This document shows positions 1-11,787 of a stretch of DNA of 64,000 bases, in pieces (the first letter of the stretch is position 1; each line of letters begins with the position of its first letter). Source of the DNA: Fistulifera solaris. Lineage: Eukaryota > Bacillariophyta > Bacillariophyceae > Naviculales > Stauroneidaceae. The notes under the pieces were generated by a model. It was given only the letters and a program-made list of their open reading frames with translations. It did no database searches and was not told the DNA's origin. The position numbers and the translations under genes are program-made. The DNA lies in the NCBI GenBank assembly GCA_030295235.1, contig AP026164.1, positions 558,001 to 622,000 of the forward strand, written 5' to 3'.

Positions 1-543
1 CAGCGGCGCCGCAACAGAGTCCCCTAAACCTACGGCAGCAATTAGAATAGCGGCTCGAGGAGACATGAAATGATAGAGACCCAAGTAAATCAAAAGAGCA
101 TTAAATTGCATCGGTCCCCATAATAGTTCCGAAGGAGAAGAAGACCGAGACAGCGCTTGAACTTCGATATCATCTGGATCCTTACAAATGAAACCTTTGT
201 ACCAAAATCGAATCATGAGAGCTGCTGGCACGATTGTGTTAAATCTCCAAGTCCAGTCAGTCGTATCGTAGAGCGGCCAAAAGATTAAACTGCTACTCAA
301 CACCATATGAATGCATGGTTTTGTCCAAGTTGATCTGCTTCTGTCCATGTTGCTCAGTCGATTGACGAGCTCAAGGCATATTTTAATGCATATCAACGTC
401 CATTGCAGCACTAAAATATTGTTGAGAATTGGGGGAAGATATTTCCATGATAAGTACTTAAGAAAAAAAGCCATGATAGCATACGCGAACAATACAATGT
501 TTTCAAGAGGATCACTTGGACTGAATGGTGCGCTGCGCAGTAT
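1..543 (-). CDS. Partial polytopic membrane protein, dolichol/phytol-kinase-like
   Basis: The minus strand is open from about 543 to the left edge, so the C-terminus lies outside the window. The translation is strongly hydrophobic with several likely membrane segments. It contains a stretch reading ILIAAVGLGDSVAAPL near the edge, which resembles the Gly-Asp motif of the CTP-dependent polyprenol kinase family (dolichol kinase, phytol kinase), an ER or plastid membrane group that phosphorylates polyprenols. An in-frame TGA at 544-546 and a possible acceptor (CTGCGCAG, AG at 534-533) suggest that this is an internal or last exon; a further hydrophobic segment near 640-700 may be an upstream exon. 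Family assignment rests on one motif plus membrane character, so it is tentative. Confidence 0.45.
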   Translation of the reverse strand, partial: MLRSAPFSPSDPLENIVLFAYAIMAFFLKYLSWKYLPPILNNILVLQWTLICIKICLELVNRLSNMDRSRSTWTKPCIHMVLSSSLIFWPLYDTTDWTWRFNTIVPAALMIRFWYKGFICKDPDDIEVQALSRSSSPSELLWGPMQFNALLIYLGLYHFMSPRAAILIAAVGLGDSVAAPL

Positions 544-1228
544 TCAACTGGATCGAAGCTCGGATAAGTGTTTGTTGATTATTAGGGGTGGCGTATTAAT
601 TACGGCATGATTACACCTGGTAAGAAAATCCGCTCAATCAAGGTTTGGACGTTCCTCATTCAATCCGATAACAGCATAAACAATAGCAATTAGAATGCCA
701 TGTGTTCGAGGCGTTCAATGAATTCTTTCTGGTGAAATATGCGGACCTTGCCTCAACACAACCACGACTGCATTTCAGTCATGAATCACATTTTGTATTT
801 TATCCGTTCTGTACGCCTCCTAGAGGAAGCTTAATCGCCTGACTGAAATAAATTTAAAAATTCATAAGTTAGGGCATGTTATTTGGAGATCTGTTAATGG
901 AGTGGAAGACGTCGACGCGTTGCGCAACCAACTTTTAATCGAAAGGTGTTTACTCTCTTTATGAAGTGTACCCCTGCGTAGGGCGACAATGTTCCGACTC
1001 AGCCGGAATCCAGTCCCGGAAAAGTTATGCCTCCGCGCTCCGCTCGGCTCCGCGCGCAATCAGCGGCTCGTCTGTCTGTCCTCCCAACGGGTCGATCTTG
1101 TGATCTTGTGGTCTTGTGGCTTGTGGCAATGCGGATTTTCGTTCGCCCTTCTATGTTTGCCATGTTGCTTTGCAAATAGACTGGACTAGTGTGCTTTCTT
1201 TGAGGGAAAGATTCTGCGGTGGCTTTCT
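544..1228. other. Intergenic or upstream-exon region
   Basis: This stretch separates the minus-strand membrane-protein gene from UPF1 on the plus strand. It may hold upstream exons of the minus-strand gene (a short hydrophobic open segment near 640-700) and the UPF1 promoter and 5' UTR, including T-rich and G/T-rich DNA just before the UPF1 ATG. No other gene is supported. Confidence 0.4.
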
Positions 1229-4200
1229 ATGCTTTTGAAACAGCCAATGGAAGACGAAAAAGCCAGTAACGACCGCATCGGTCACGCCGAAGTTCACTTT
1301 AACGACGAGGACGACGACCCGGAAGAGAGCGAGGACGATGAAGAAGAATCCAGTGACGGGGATGAAGACTTATCCGATGTATCTCATGAGGAAAATGCTT
1401 CGGATGATGATGAAGACATACTTCTTTATTCTGCTGATCACTACGACGAAGACAACTTACCGGACTATTCTTGTCGTTATTGCGGTATTCACAATCCATC
1501 TTGCGTTGCGATGTGTGTGGAGTCCAAAAAGTGGTTCTGCAATTCATCGGGTACAACCGGTTGCAGCCATCTCGTCCACCACTTAGTTCGATCGCGCTCT
1601 CACCAGGTTCAGCTGCACCCTAATAGTCCCTTAGCGGACACTGTTTTGGAATGTTATAATTGCGCTTCGAAGAACGTCTTTGTTCTGGGATTCGTCCCTG
1701 CCAGTGCCAGTTCGGTTGTTGTTTTGCTGTGTCGTGTGTGCGTTGAGACAGTGCCTGCTTTGAAAGACATGGATTGGGAACTTTCACAGTGGCATCCGGT
1801 GTTGCAGGATCGACAATTTCTTCCGTGGTTACTGTCGGTGCCATCGGAAAAGCTTCAGTTGCGCGCACGGGATATCTCGCAAGCTCAAATGGCAAGGTTG
1901 GAGGAGCTGTGGAAAACAAATCCGGAAGCTCGCTATGCGGATTTGAATCGCCCGGAAATAACGGAAGAGCAGGATCTACCTTCCGTGCAGCGTGTGTACG
2001 ATGATGGATATCATTACCAAAATATACTCGCACCGCTTGTGCAGCTCGAAGGTGATTACGACAGGCAAATGAAAGAAAGTTTGACGGAAGAGAGTATATC
2101 TATTCGTTGGGACAAGTCGTTGGCGGGGAAACACGTGGCCACATTTTCTTTCATAGGTTACAAGCGGAACAGTCGAGGATTGTGATCGGCGACGAACTAC
2201 GGATCAAACTAGGACAGGGTTCACAGTTTTTGTTTGGACGAGCATGGGAAGGAGTTGGATATGTCAAGAGCATCATTGATGGTGAAGTCGAACTCGAATT
2301 ACGGAGCGTCTCTGTCCCGGAGAGTATCACGGACGATTACGTCGTGGAATACGTTTGGAAAAGCACGTCGTATGATCGTATGCAGAACGCTTTGAAAACG
2401 TTTGCGATCGATGACACTTCGGTTACAGGATATATCTACCACAAGCTTCTCGGACATGCGGTTGAAGAACAGCGAATTGCTACCGCCAAAATTCCAGCAA
2501 CCGAAGCAGAATTCCATGTTCCAGGCTTGCCTCCTCTAAATGAGTCGCAACTTGAAGCGGTCAGCACAGTCCTGCAGCGCCCTCTCAGCTTAATTCAAGG
2601 GCCTCCAGGTACGGGCAAAACTGTTACTAGTGCAACCCTTGTTTACCATCTGACGCGGCAGAATATGGGTCAAGTGCTTGTGACAGCTCCCAGTAATGTT
2701 GCTGTCGATCAACTGACTGAAAAAATTGCCGCTACGGGGCTCCGTGTTGTACGTCTTGCTTCAAAAACTCGTGAACAGACGTCTTCAACCATTGATCATC
2801 TGTGTCTGCACGTCATGACTCCTTTGGCTGCTGGTGATGAGTTTCAAAAATTGCAACGTCTGAAGGATGAGATCGGCGATCTCTCCGAACGAGATCAGCG
2901 CAAGTACCGAGCTCTTCGCAATCGTACCGAGAAAGAAATCCTTCAAGCTGCTGACGTGATCTGCTGTACGTGTGTTGGAGCTGGTGACCCGCGGTTGAAG
3001 AACTTTCGTTTCCGCCAAGTGCTGATCGATGAGGCAACTCAAGCCATTGAGGCAGAAGCTTTGATTCCAATTGCCATGGGAGCAAAGCAAGTCGTCTTCG
3101 TTGGCGACCACTGCCAGCTAGGACCTGTCGTCATGTGCAAAGCAGCGGCAAAGGCTGGCTTGACACAAAGTCTATTTGAGCGACTTGTTCTTATTGGGAC
3201 GCGCCCAATTCGTTTGCAAGTGCAATACAGAATGCATCCTGCTCTTTCTGAATTCCCTTCCAATATGTTTTATGAAGGCAGTCTGCAGAATGGTGTGACG
3301 GAAGCCGATAGACAGTTGTTGACTATGCCTAGCTTTTCTGGCAAGGAAGATTTCCCCTGGCCTGTTCCTGAAAAGCCCATGTTCTTTTATTGCATTAACG
3401 GAATGGAAGAGATTTCGGCATCTGGCACGTCTTACTTGAACCGAACCGAGGCCTCGTACGTGGAGAGAGTTGTGACGCATTTGTTGCGAATGGGCGTGAC
3501 TCCGGCACAGATCGGTGTTATTACGCCATACGATGGACAGAAGAAGTACCTTTCTGATTACATGCGCCGAGTTGGCGCTCTGGCCAGTTCGCTTTATGAA
3601 GCTATTGAAGTTGCTTCGGTCGACGCTTTCCAGGGCCGTGAGAAGGATTTTATTCTGGTTTCATGCGTCCGCTCTAGCGAAACACAGGGTATTGGTTTTT
3701 TATCGGATCCACGACGTCTAAATGTGGCGCTTACGAGAGCTCGCTTGGGAATTATCTTGTTCGGGAACCCTCGCGTACTGAGTAAAAACCCGCTTTGGGC
3801 TGCCCTGCTAATTCATTTTAAGGAGTACGAATGTCTTGTTGAGGGCCCCTTGACCAATCTTCAGGCAAGCTACATCACCATTTCACGCCCGAAGCGCAAC
3901 CCAGCTAGTGATTCTCGTTACGCTTTTACTGCGCTAGCAAGAGGCGGTTGGGATGGACGCTGGGAAGACCGACGAGACCGCCCGAACGAGGCCCCTGCCT
4001 TTAAGCGCCGTGGACGCAGCAAACAATCGGACTCAAGATTCGATCCTCGGTACGAATCATCCAGCGGTGCTCCGGCTAACGCCAATGGATCTAGTGGAGG
4101 TTTGCCCATTCCGAGCTTTGCTCCTTTGCCGAGTTACGCTGGCGGCGGTGATGATTTGAGCAGTGTGGGAGGCGACAGTGCTGTCGACTCGCAGTTTGGT

Positions 4201-4326
4201 GGAAGTAGGGCAAGTTTCTTCTCCCAGCAGACGCAGCGAAAAGACGATTCTCGCGGACCATCATTGGGCTACTTTGTCGGCGGACCTAGCGGTAATTTTT
4301 TTGGTGGGGATCACGGCAAGAAATAA
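1229..4326 (+). CDS. UPF1: UPF1/RENT1 RNA helicase of nonsense-mediated decay
   Basis: UPF1 is the superfamily 1 ATP-dependent RNA helicase at the centre of nonsense-mediated mRNA decay. An acidic N-terminus (about residues 15-75) leads into the cysteine/histidine-rich zinc-binding CH domain, whose first cysteines are in [13 protein letters not shown]. The helicase core follows: Walker [10 protein letters not shown] at 2596-2622, a Walker B of DEAT type near 3027-3040 (human has DEST), [26 protein letters not shown] and ALTRARLG. The C-terminus is Arg/Gly/Ser-rich, as in many UPF1 proteins. The CH and helicase parts lie in different frames: a single base appears to be missing in TTTTCTTT at 2144-2151, and homology runs straight across it. 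The ATG at 1229 is the first in frame; a second is at 1247. Identification is secure; only the frame break is uncertain. Confidence 0.95.
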
Positions 4327-5334
4327 TAACGACTAAGGTACAAAAGGAGTAGGAACAATGGACTCGGGATCGTCTGCGATCAACTATAGCAGAAAATGTT
4401 TGTCTTCTGTTACTAAACAGTTGCTTTTCGGAGAGGAGGGGACAAAGATCTACCCATTCTTCTCGCGAGACGATCCAAATGGTCCACGCAGGACTTTCTT
4501 GTAGCAATCGCTTAACCGTTCACCATCTACCAGGTATCAACAACAGTAGACTGTTTAGCGACGTCGAACCGACCATAAGAGTTTAAATAGTAAAACGCAA
4601 TAAGAATATGGATAGGTAGCTAAGCGAGGAAATGTTGAAATTGGTAGATGCTTCTTGCTTCTTGCATCGTTTGATTCGTAATGTCGTAAGTAAAATGCCT
4701 TGGGAGCAGTTTGGTCTCAAAAATTACTATAGACCCAAAGTGTTGTCTGTTTTTCACAACGACTGGATTTCAGTCATGAATCATCATTCTTCCGAGTCAG
4801 CGCTACCTAGCCTTTGTTCTTACTGCTAGCATGCTAAACTATGATTGTCCTTATTACATTCAATATTCTTTGGCAGCATTCGCGATGCACTGATTGATTC
4901 GTGATGTCAAGATGCCTTGGGAACGAAAAACTTCCATTGTCTTCTGTCCAATGATTAACCCTAACACTACTATCACTACTTTGGCATGTGAGCCACGTCA
5001 CGAGTGCAGCTTTTTACCAGGTACCTGGAAACGGCGTTAAAATTCTGCCTCGTCGTAGACGCTACGTAGAATCTTGTACTTGGAGGCAGAATTTTAACGT
5101 CCTTCCCCGGTACGGGTTGGTCGCAAATTTTGCAAAGGTCAAGAAGAATGCGAGAACGACGATGGAGGCGGTTCGGTGAACCAATCCAACTTTTTCGACG
5201 TTGTTAATCGCTCTTTATATGCACTAATCCTGTAATTGTGGAAAAAGGGTGTGAAAGGTCGTTTGCCTGCAAATCTGGTCACTCCTAGCTTCTCGTTTTG
5301 AACATCGACCAGCGGACGCCGTCGTAGCCAAATC
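4327..5334. other. Intergenic region between UPF1 and formin gene
   Basis: About 1 kb without a supported gene. It contains two loosely similar copies of a short segment (GATTCGT followed by ATGCCTTGGGA, near 4672-4706 and 4894-4923). A perfect 17-bp inverted repeat at 5035-5099 lies about 240 bases before the formin start codon. The rest is presumed UPF1 3' UTR and formin promoter. Confidence 0.5.
5035..5099. repeat. Perfect 17-bp inverted repeat upstream of formin
   Basis: The left arm CGTTAAAATTCTGCCTC (5035-5051) and right arm GAGGCAGAATTTTAACG (5083-5099) are exact reverse complements separated by 31 bases. It could form a hairpin in the formin 5' leader, or be a dyad regulatory site or the relic of a small inverted-repeat element. 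No function is shown. Confidence 0.7.
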
Positions 5335-8300
5335 ATGCTGGCAACAGAACCGACTACGCAGAGATCACGGAAATTGAAATATTTACAGCAACAGGAACGG
5401 CGGATTTCTGCACTTTTAGACGTTAGTTACGTAACGAATCGCATCATTGCCGCTTCGCAACCCATTCCGGACGATGAACCAACCTATCGAGATCTGGGAC
5501 GGTCAACTTGTGAAGGAGAATCATTCACGCAAAGCGAACAACAAAGAGACGCCTCGGAACGTAGTGCAGGCATGTATCAGGAATTAGAAGATTCTGTTTC
5601 ATCTGCCCGGCAAGTTTCTTATTCAAATTTTGGTGAAATCGGCAAATCAGACTTTCAAAGTCCCAATGACAACGATGATACGTCCTTAAGCTTACAATCC
5701 GACATCCGGTCTCGCAGAACTTTCAACTCGTCAGTCAGAAACGAAAACAATCCACGAAGAAACTATGCACACTCGTTGGCTAAATTCCTGAATAAGAAAC
5801 ACGGAGAGGGCAATTACCTTTTGTTTTCATTATGCGATGATCAAGCGGATGACTCCACATTGTTTCACCTGCGGCGTCAAATTGTACAATTGCCTTGGAA
5901 ATCCTCCAGAGATAATGCTTCGGAGCTTCCTACGGTCCCTTCATTGCTGGATATCTGCTACGCTTTTCATGCATGGCTAAACATGGAGGGCATTTCGGTC
6001 GGAAACGAAGGTCACTCGTCGCTCAAGCGATCGCAACACGTGGGCGTGATTTATTGTCCCAACGGAAAGACTCGAACGGCTATTGCTATCGCTTGCTATC
6101 TCAAGTTCACTGGTCAAGTGGACAAGACTGAAGATGGCTTCTTACTCTTCCTCGAACAGCGATGTCCGGATAGTGAGCTTTCACCGGCTACTGTGGCCAA
6201 AGCTCTCCCCGCGTCCATTCGTACTTTCTTTAGAAATTTTGATTCCACGATCAAGCTTAAGCGATATATGAATCAACAACCGCTCTTACTTCGGTCAATA
6301 GTAATGCGTGGCCTTCCGGTTGAAGAGAAACCGTGTTTGAATATTTTCAACGCTCAAGGTGACCATGTGTATTCCAGTCACCCTGACTTGTTTGGAGATA
6401 TATCCGTGACGAACCCTTATGCCCAGCAAGATCCCGGTCATTGGGAGGAAGAGGAAGGTTTCTTTCCAGTCAACCAGATCTTGGAAGGGGACTTCTATTT
6501 GCTGTGCCGATTCGGAGGACACTACGCAGACGATCTCTCTGATCCATCAAAGATCATTTTTCGTTATGCAAACACAACAAGTTTTCTTGGAGCTGGACCT
6601 ATCCACTTACGATGTGATAGAGTTGATCTGATGCGTCGATACGCGCACCTAATTGATTACAAGGAATTTTTACTCTCTATGACGTTTGAAGCATCTTGGA
6701 ATTGCTCTAGTCAGCAAGAAGCACCTTTGCTACAGAGAGATAGTATATCTGACAATGTTCTTTACGTGCGAAGCGGGTACGAGGCTATGGAACAAGGCTG
6801 GGAAATAATTTCACGGCATCATTGCGCAAAGCCAGTGACCATCGATGTCGACCTTTTACGAGCCTCCTGTGAAAGTCTACATGATTGTCCTTCTCATCTT
6901 TCCGCTTTGGCCTTGCAGCTTAGCAACTTTGATTTGAATAGCGCTAAAAACATGCTCACAGAAGGAAAAATGAGTCTTTGGTGGAGTCGTCGGACAGCGA
7001 CAGAGGCTCCATCTCTCCAATATCAATCGATTAGCCATACACAGCCCACTGTTCGGCCAGAACATCTTGAAATAAGAAACCGTATTTTAAATTTGGTCAG
7101 GGGTGTTGGTGCACTATCGACATCATTTGGGAATGACTCGTTTCAGACAAGGGCAACGAAGCCATCCACTGAAGATATTGAAGAAGGATACACACCAGTA
7201 AAACGGCCAGATGCAGCTTCTTGGTATACATCCCCATTGATGCGACCCAAGTCGGGCGACATCACAAATGCAATCGGCAAGGCTAAATTCATTTACCCAA
7301 ATTCAGACCATCCATTACGCCGAAAAGAACAACCTCTCGTTCCCTTTTTTCCGCACCCGTTACCTATGAAAGAAGGAACAAGTAGCGTGCTTGATGATCC
7401 CCAGAATCGCAATGCTTTTGACATGTTGATGCTTTCTAGCCCTCCTAACATTTCCATGAATGATTTACTTGCATTGCAGCGTTATCTCAGAGGTGAAAGG
7501 GAGCGTCCTCATCCAGAAACAGCTAAGATATGCGGTGATGGTACAGAAATCATGCTAGGTCGTGGAGCAACCAATGACCTCAGCAAACTACCTGGCGACA
7601 AGAATGAAAGTGTCGTCGACATGAAAAGGACAGCATATCCTTCGGAAAAACCAGCTCTCACAAATGCAAAAACTAATCTCATATCGTATACTCCGTTGAA
7701 AGATGATGAATGTTTTTCGAAGTACTACAAGATGCTGAAGATGGGCCTACCGCGAGGCGCTGTTGAGAATGCAATGACTCGAGATGGCGCTGACTTGTCG
7801 CTGCTTGATTTGGATCCTGAAAAGAGTCTTGTGTCTCAGAGACCGACACAGGCTGTATCCTCGGACCGTCCGTTGAAAGATGATGAATGTTTTTCGAAGT
7901 ACTACAAGATGCTGAAGATGGGCCTACCGCGAGGCGCTGTTGAGAATGCAATGACTCGAGATGGCGCTGACTTGTCGCTGCTTGATTTGGATCCTGAAAA
8001 GAGTCTTGTGTCTCAGAGACCGACACAGGCTGTATCCTCGGACCGTCCGTTGAAAGATGATGAATGTTTTTCGAAGTACTACAAGATGCTGAAGATGGGC
8101 CTACCGCGAGGCGCTGTTGAGAATGCAATGACTCGAGATGGCGCTGACTTGTCGCTGCTTGATTTGGATCCTGAAAAGAGTCTTGTGTCTCAGAGACCGA
8201 CACAGGCTGTATCCTCGGACCGTCCGTTGAAAGATGATGAATGTTTTTCGAAGTACTACAAGATGCTGAAGATGGGCCTACCGCGAGGCGCTGTTGAGAA

Positions 8301-11300
8301 TGCAATGACTCGAGATGGCGCTGACTTGTCGCTGCTTGATTTGGATCCTGAAAAGAGTCTTGTGTCTCAGAGACCGACACAGGCTGTATCCTCGGACCGT
8401 CCGTTGAAAGATGATGAATGTTTTTCGAAGTACTACAAGATGCTGAAGATGGGCCTACCGCGAGGCGCTGTTGAGAATGCAATGACTCGAGATGGCGCTG
8501 ACTTGTCGCTGCTTGATTTGGATCCTGAAAAGAGTCTTGTGTCTCAGAGACCGACACAGGCTGTATCCTCGGACCGTCCGTTGAAAGATGATGAATGTTT
8601 TTCGAAGTACTACAAGATGCTGAAGATGGGCCTACCGCGAGGCGCTGTTGAGAATGCAATGACTCGAGATGGCGCTGACTTGTCGCTGCTTGATTTGGAC
8701 CCTGAAAAGAGTCTTGTGTCTCAGAGACCGACACAGGCTGTATCCTCGGACCGTCCGTTGAAAGATGATGAATGTTTTTCGAAGTACTACAAGATGCTGA
8801 AGATGGGCCTACCGCGAGGCGCTGTTGAGAATGCAATGACTCGAGATGGCGCTGACTTGTCGCTGCTTGATTTGGATCCTGAAAAGAGTCTTGTGTCTCA
8901 GAGACCGACACAGGCTGTATCCTCGGACCGTCCGTTGAAAGATGATGAATGTTTTTCGAAGTACTACAAGATGCTGAAGATGGGCCTACCGCGAGGCGCT
9001 GTTGAGAATGCAATGACTCGAGATGGCGCTGACTTGTCGCTGCTTGATTTGGATCCTGAAAAGAGTCTTGTGTCTCAGAGACCGACACAGGCTGTATCCT
9101 CGGACCGTCCGTTGAAAGATGATGAATGTTTTTCGAAGTACTACAAGATGCTGAAGATGGGCCTACCGCGAGGCGCTGTTGAGAATGCAATGACTCGAGA
9201 TGGCGCTGACTTGTCGCTGCTTGATTTGGACCCAGATAGAAGTCTCATCTCCCAACAAAGCAATATCGCGAACAATAAATTTGGAACTAAGGAGACTCTT
9301 TCAAACACGGCCGAGTTTAATCAGTTTCAAGCCGAGGATATTGCTTCTCAGAAAGCATCTAATTCTCATCTAAGGGCAGAGCCACGACTGAACGCAGGAA
9401 AAAAGAATGTGAGACGGAAAAAGATATATTGGAATCCAATAAACCCCGGGGGAATTGAAAGAGGATTCTTTGTGGTCGTTGGTGAAAGGAAAAGTGCCGA
9501 TGGACAGTTTAAAGTACGATGTTCGAGAGTTCGAGGATCTTTTTACCGAGTCGCCTGATGCAGCAAAAACCAAAACAATAAAAGCAGAGAAAAGAGTAGA
9601 AACAAAGAGGAGCGTCCAGGTTGTTGATGGGAAACGATCCATGAACGGAGGCATTATTCTTAAGCGTTTAAGGATCGAGTATAAGGTGCTTGCTGAGATG
9701 GTCGAATCAATGTAAGTAAGATCTTGATGACGCTTTGTCGTTCAAAGCAAAGCTTTTCTTATGGCATCGTTTACGCCCCAGGGAAATTGGAGCTCTGGAC
9801 GCAACATCGATCAAAGCGCTGAAAGAATACCTACCTACTGCTGACGAAAGAAACCAGCTTCAATCCTATTTACAAGCGGCTGGTGAATCCAAGGAGAAAC
9901 GAGAAAAGCTCTACGGTGATCTGAGTGATTGTGAGAAGTACATGATTTGCATGATGGACGTAGCTAAAGCCGAAGATCACTTCGATTGCATGTTATTCCG
10001 GGTGCAATTCCGATCCAGATTCGACGAACTTACTGAGTGTCTTAGGACGGTAGACAAAGCTTGTGATGAGGTCAGGTTTTCTGAAAAATTTCGACAGATT
10101 ATGGCAATAATACTAACCGTGGTCAATCAAATCAACACGGGTGGCGAAGGAAAGGGTCAGGCTATGGGTTTTAACCTTGAGACACTTTTGAAGCTTAATG
10201 AGGTATGTCTTTTTGGCTTGTCAATGGACATCTTCGCAAATCTCATCTTTCTACTCAAATCAGGCGAAGGCTTTTGATAAAAAAGACAAGCGTTCTTCAA
10301 TATCTCATCAAAGTGGTCAAACGAAACGACGAGTCGCTAATTGAATTTCATGAAGACCTTCCACATACCAACGACTCAGCAAACATTATATTGGATTCTC
10401 TATGTTCTGATATCAAAGCATTAAAGGAAGAACTTGAAAAATTATTTAAAACATCACAAGAGCAAGCAGACGAGCTCTTGGACCTTGGGATAGCATCTAA
10501 ACTCTCTCTTTCGGAATTGAAAGAGCAGAAAACGAACGTTCGTACTCTTTCGGGTGTTTCACAATTCAACCAGGTAGATCATTTAACGGGTAGAACACCT
10601 ATGGAAAGGTTTTGCCTACATGCAAAAGCATCAATCGACGAGGCTAATCAGCTGACTTCGCAAGTCCAGGTCAAGTTTAGAAGCCTTTTGCAATACTTTG
10701 GAGAGGACGAGAAGATGGCTAGTAATGAATTCTTTGGGACACTCAAACGGTTTATCGCAGATTTTAAGAACGCAAATCAAATTGTACAGAAAAAGGAGAA
10801 CATGCGGGTACGTTTTCTGAATAACATACATCTGAAAATTAATTTGAAGCATTGCTCACATTGCTGAAGCTGCGAGAGATGAAAAGACAAGAGAGCATGA
10901 TACAGACAGACCGACGGATCGGCTTAGAGAAACAAAGTAAACAAGCATTCCACGCAACAGAAGTCACCAAATCTAGTCCCATGAGCTCAGCATCAGCGAT
11001 CTCTGCATTCTTTGCAGCAAAGAAGGAAGCGGATTCTCGGCTTTTTGTTTCGGATTCCGCCACCGGTGGCGTGAGTTTTGTTGACACAACACCAATTGAC
11101 TATTCCAGTTCAGCCTCAGGAGAGGCACAGTTGTCAGCTGGTACTGATGTAGACCAAGGCATTGATGGAGAAGCGGACAAAAGGGTGGTTTGTGAACCAG
11201 GAAAATTGTCGCCACATGCAGCAGTTGTGGTCTCCGCGTCTTCTACATCGAGAAAACAAGGCTCCTTTTCAGAAGGAGACCAAACCGATACGGTTAGTAC

Positions 11301-11535
11301 CATCGGCGCTAGCGCTGCAAGCACACCATCTGTAGATTGTTGCGATTCGTCACCCGCAGTCATTTGCGTTGATGAGGAGAAAGAAAAAGGACTTTTTGAA
11401 TTGTCGAATGCTTGCGAAGTAGGCAAGGGTGGAGGCGGCGAAGGAGATTCTAAAATTCCGAGTGTGGCATCGGCTATCTCTGAGTTTTTTGCAGCAAAGA
11501 AATTGGAAAGACATTCGTCAAACACCAAAGTCTGA
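5335..11535 (+). CDS. Formin with PTEN-like/C2 region, 9 x 59-aa repeats and FH2 domain
   Basis: Formins nucleate and elongate actin filaments through the FH2 domain. Exon 1 encodes a PTEN-like phosphatase region (Cys241 and Arg247 in CPNGKTRTA match the CX5R loop), a C2-like region (about 305-470), a linker, then nine repeats carrying SKYYKMLKMGLPRGA, a motif like that near the C-terminus of the WASH subunit CCDC53. FH2 begins at KKIYWNPINP and continues through VVDGKRSMNGGI and YLPTADERNQ. Introns inferred from frame and GT-AG sites are 9712-9781, 10203-10263 and 10808-10869. Two frame breaks sit at homopolymers: C4G5 at 9444-9452 and A6 at 10279-10284. No proline-rich FH1 was seen. The tail repeats an ASAIS-x-FFAAKK motif twice. 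The closest described architecture is the plant class II formins; orthology is inferred. Confidence 0.88.
7696..9234 (+). repeat. Coding minisatellite, 9 copies of a 177-bp unit
   Basis: The unit starts at 7696 and recurs every 177 bases (59 codons); the ninth unit starts at 9112 and diverges after the LLDLDP codons. By eye the copies are virtually identical even at third positions, with one visible T-to-C change at 8700 in the sixth copy. Because the period is a multiple of three, the antisense frames also stay open across the array. Near-identity at silent sites indicates recent expansion or ongoing homogenisation. Confidence 0.97.
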
Positions 11536-11787
11536 TTTAATTATCGGTGGAGTTGGTATTGATGTTCCCGCACCACCCGCCAACTGTTGCGATACGGCAA
11601 AAGTCGTGCCTAATGGAAAAGAGGACGATCATTCTCAATTGTCGACTGATGATATTCACACAGAATCTTCGAGGTGAAGAATATTATAGAAGCGATTGAA
11701 GTGAATCTTATCGCACTGAGCGTAACACAACAAAAGATGGAGAAACTAGAGCAAATAAAAAAATCGACCACGAAACTGTTTGCGCAC

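Noticed and set aside
2107-2150. Separate start for the UPF1 helicase part near 2107
   Set aside because: The codons before about 2150 do not match the family, while the upstream frame supplies the CH domain; one frame-broken gene explains both.
2116-2156. A 41-nt intron restoring the UPF1 frame
   Set aside because: It would remove sequence that aligns to UPF1 ([16 protein letters not shown]), so a one-base error is more likely.
7679-9190. Long minus-strand open frame (503 codons) antisense to the formin repeats
   Set aside because: It exists only because the 177-bp unit is a multiple of three and happens to lack stops on the other strand; its translation is low-complexity and has no domain.
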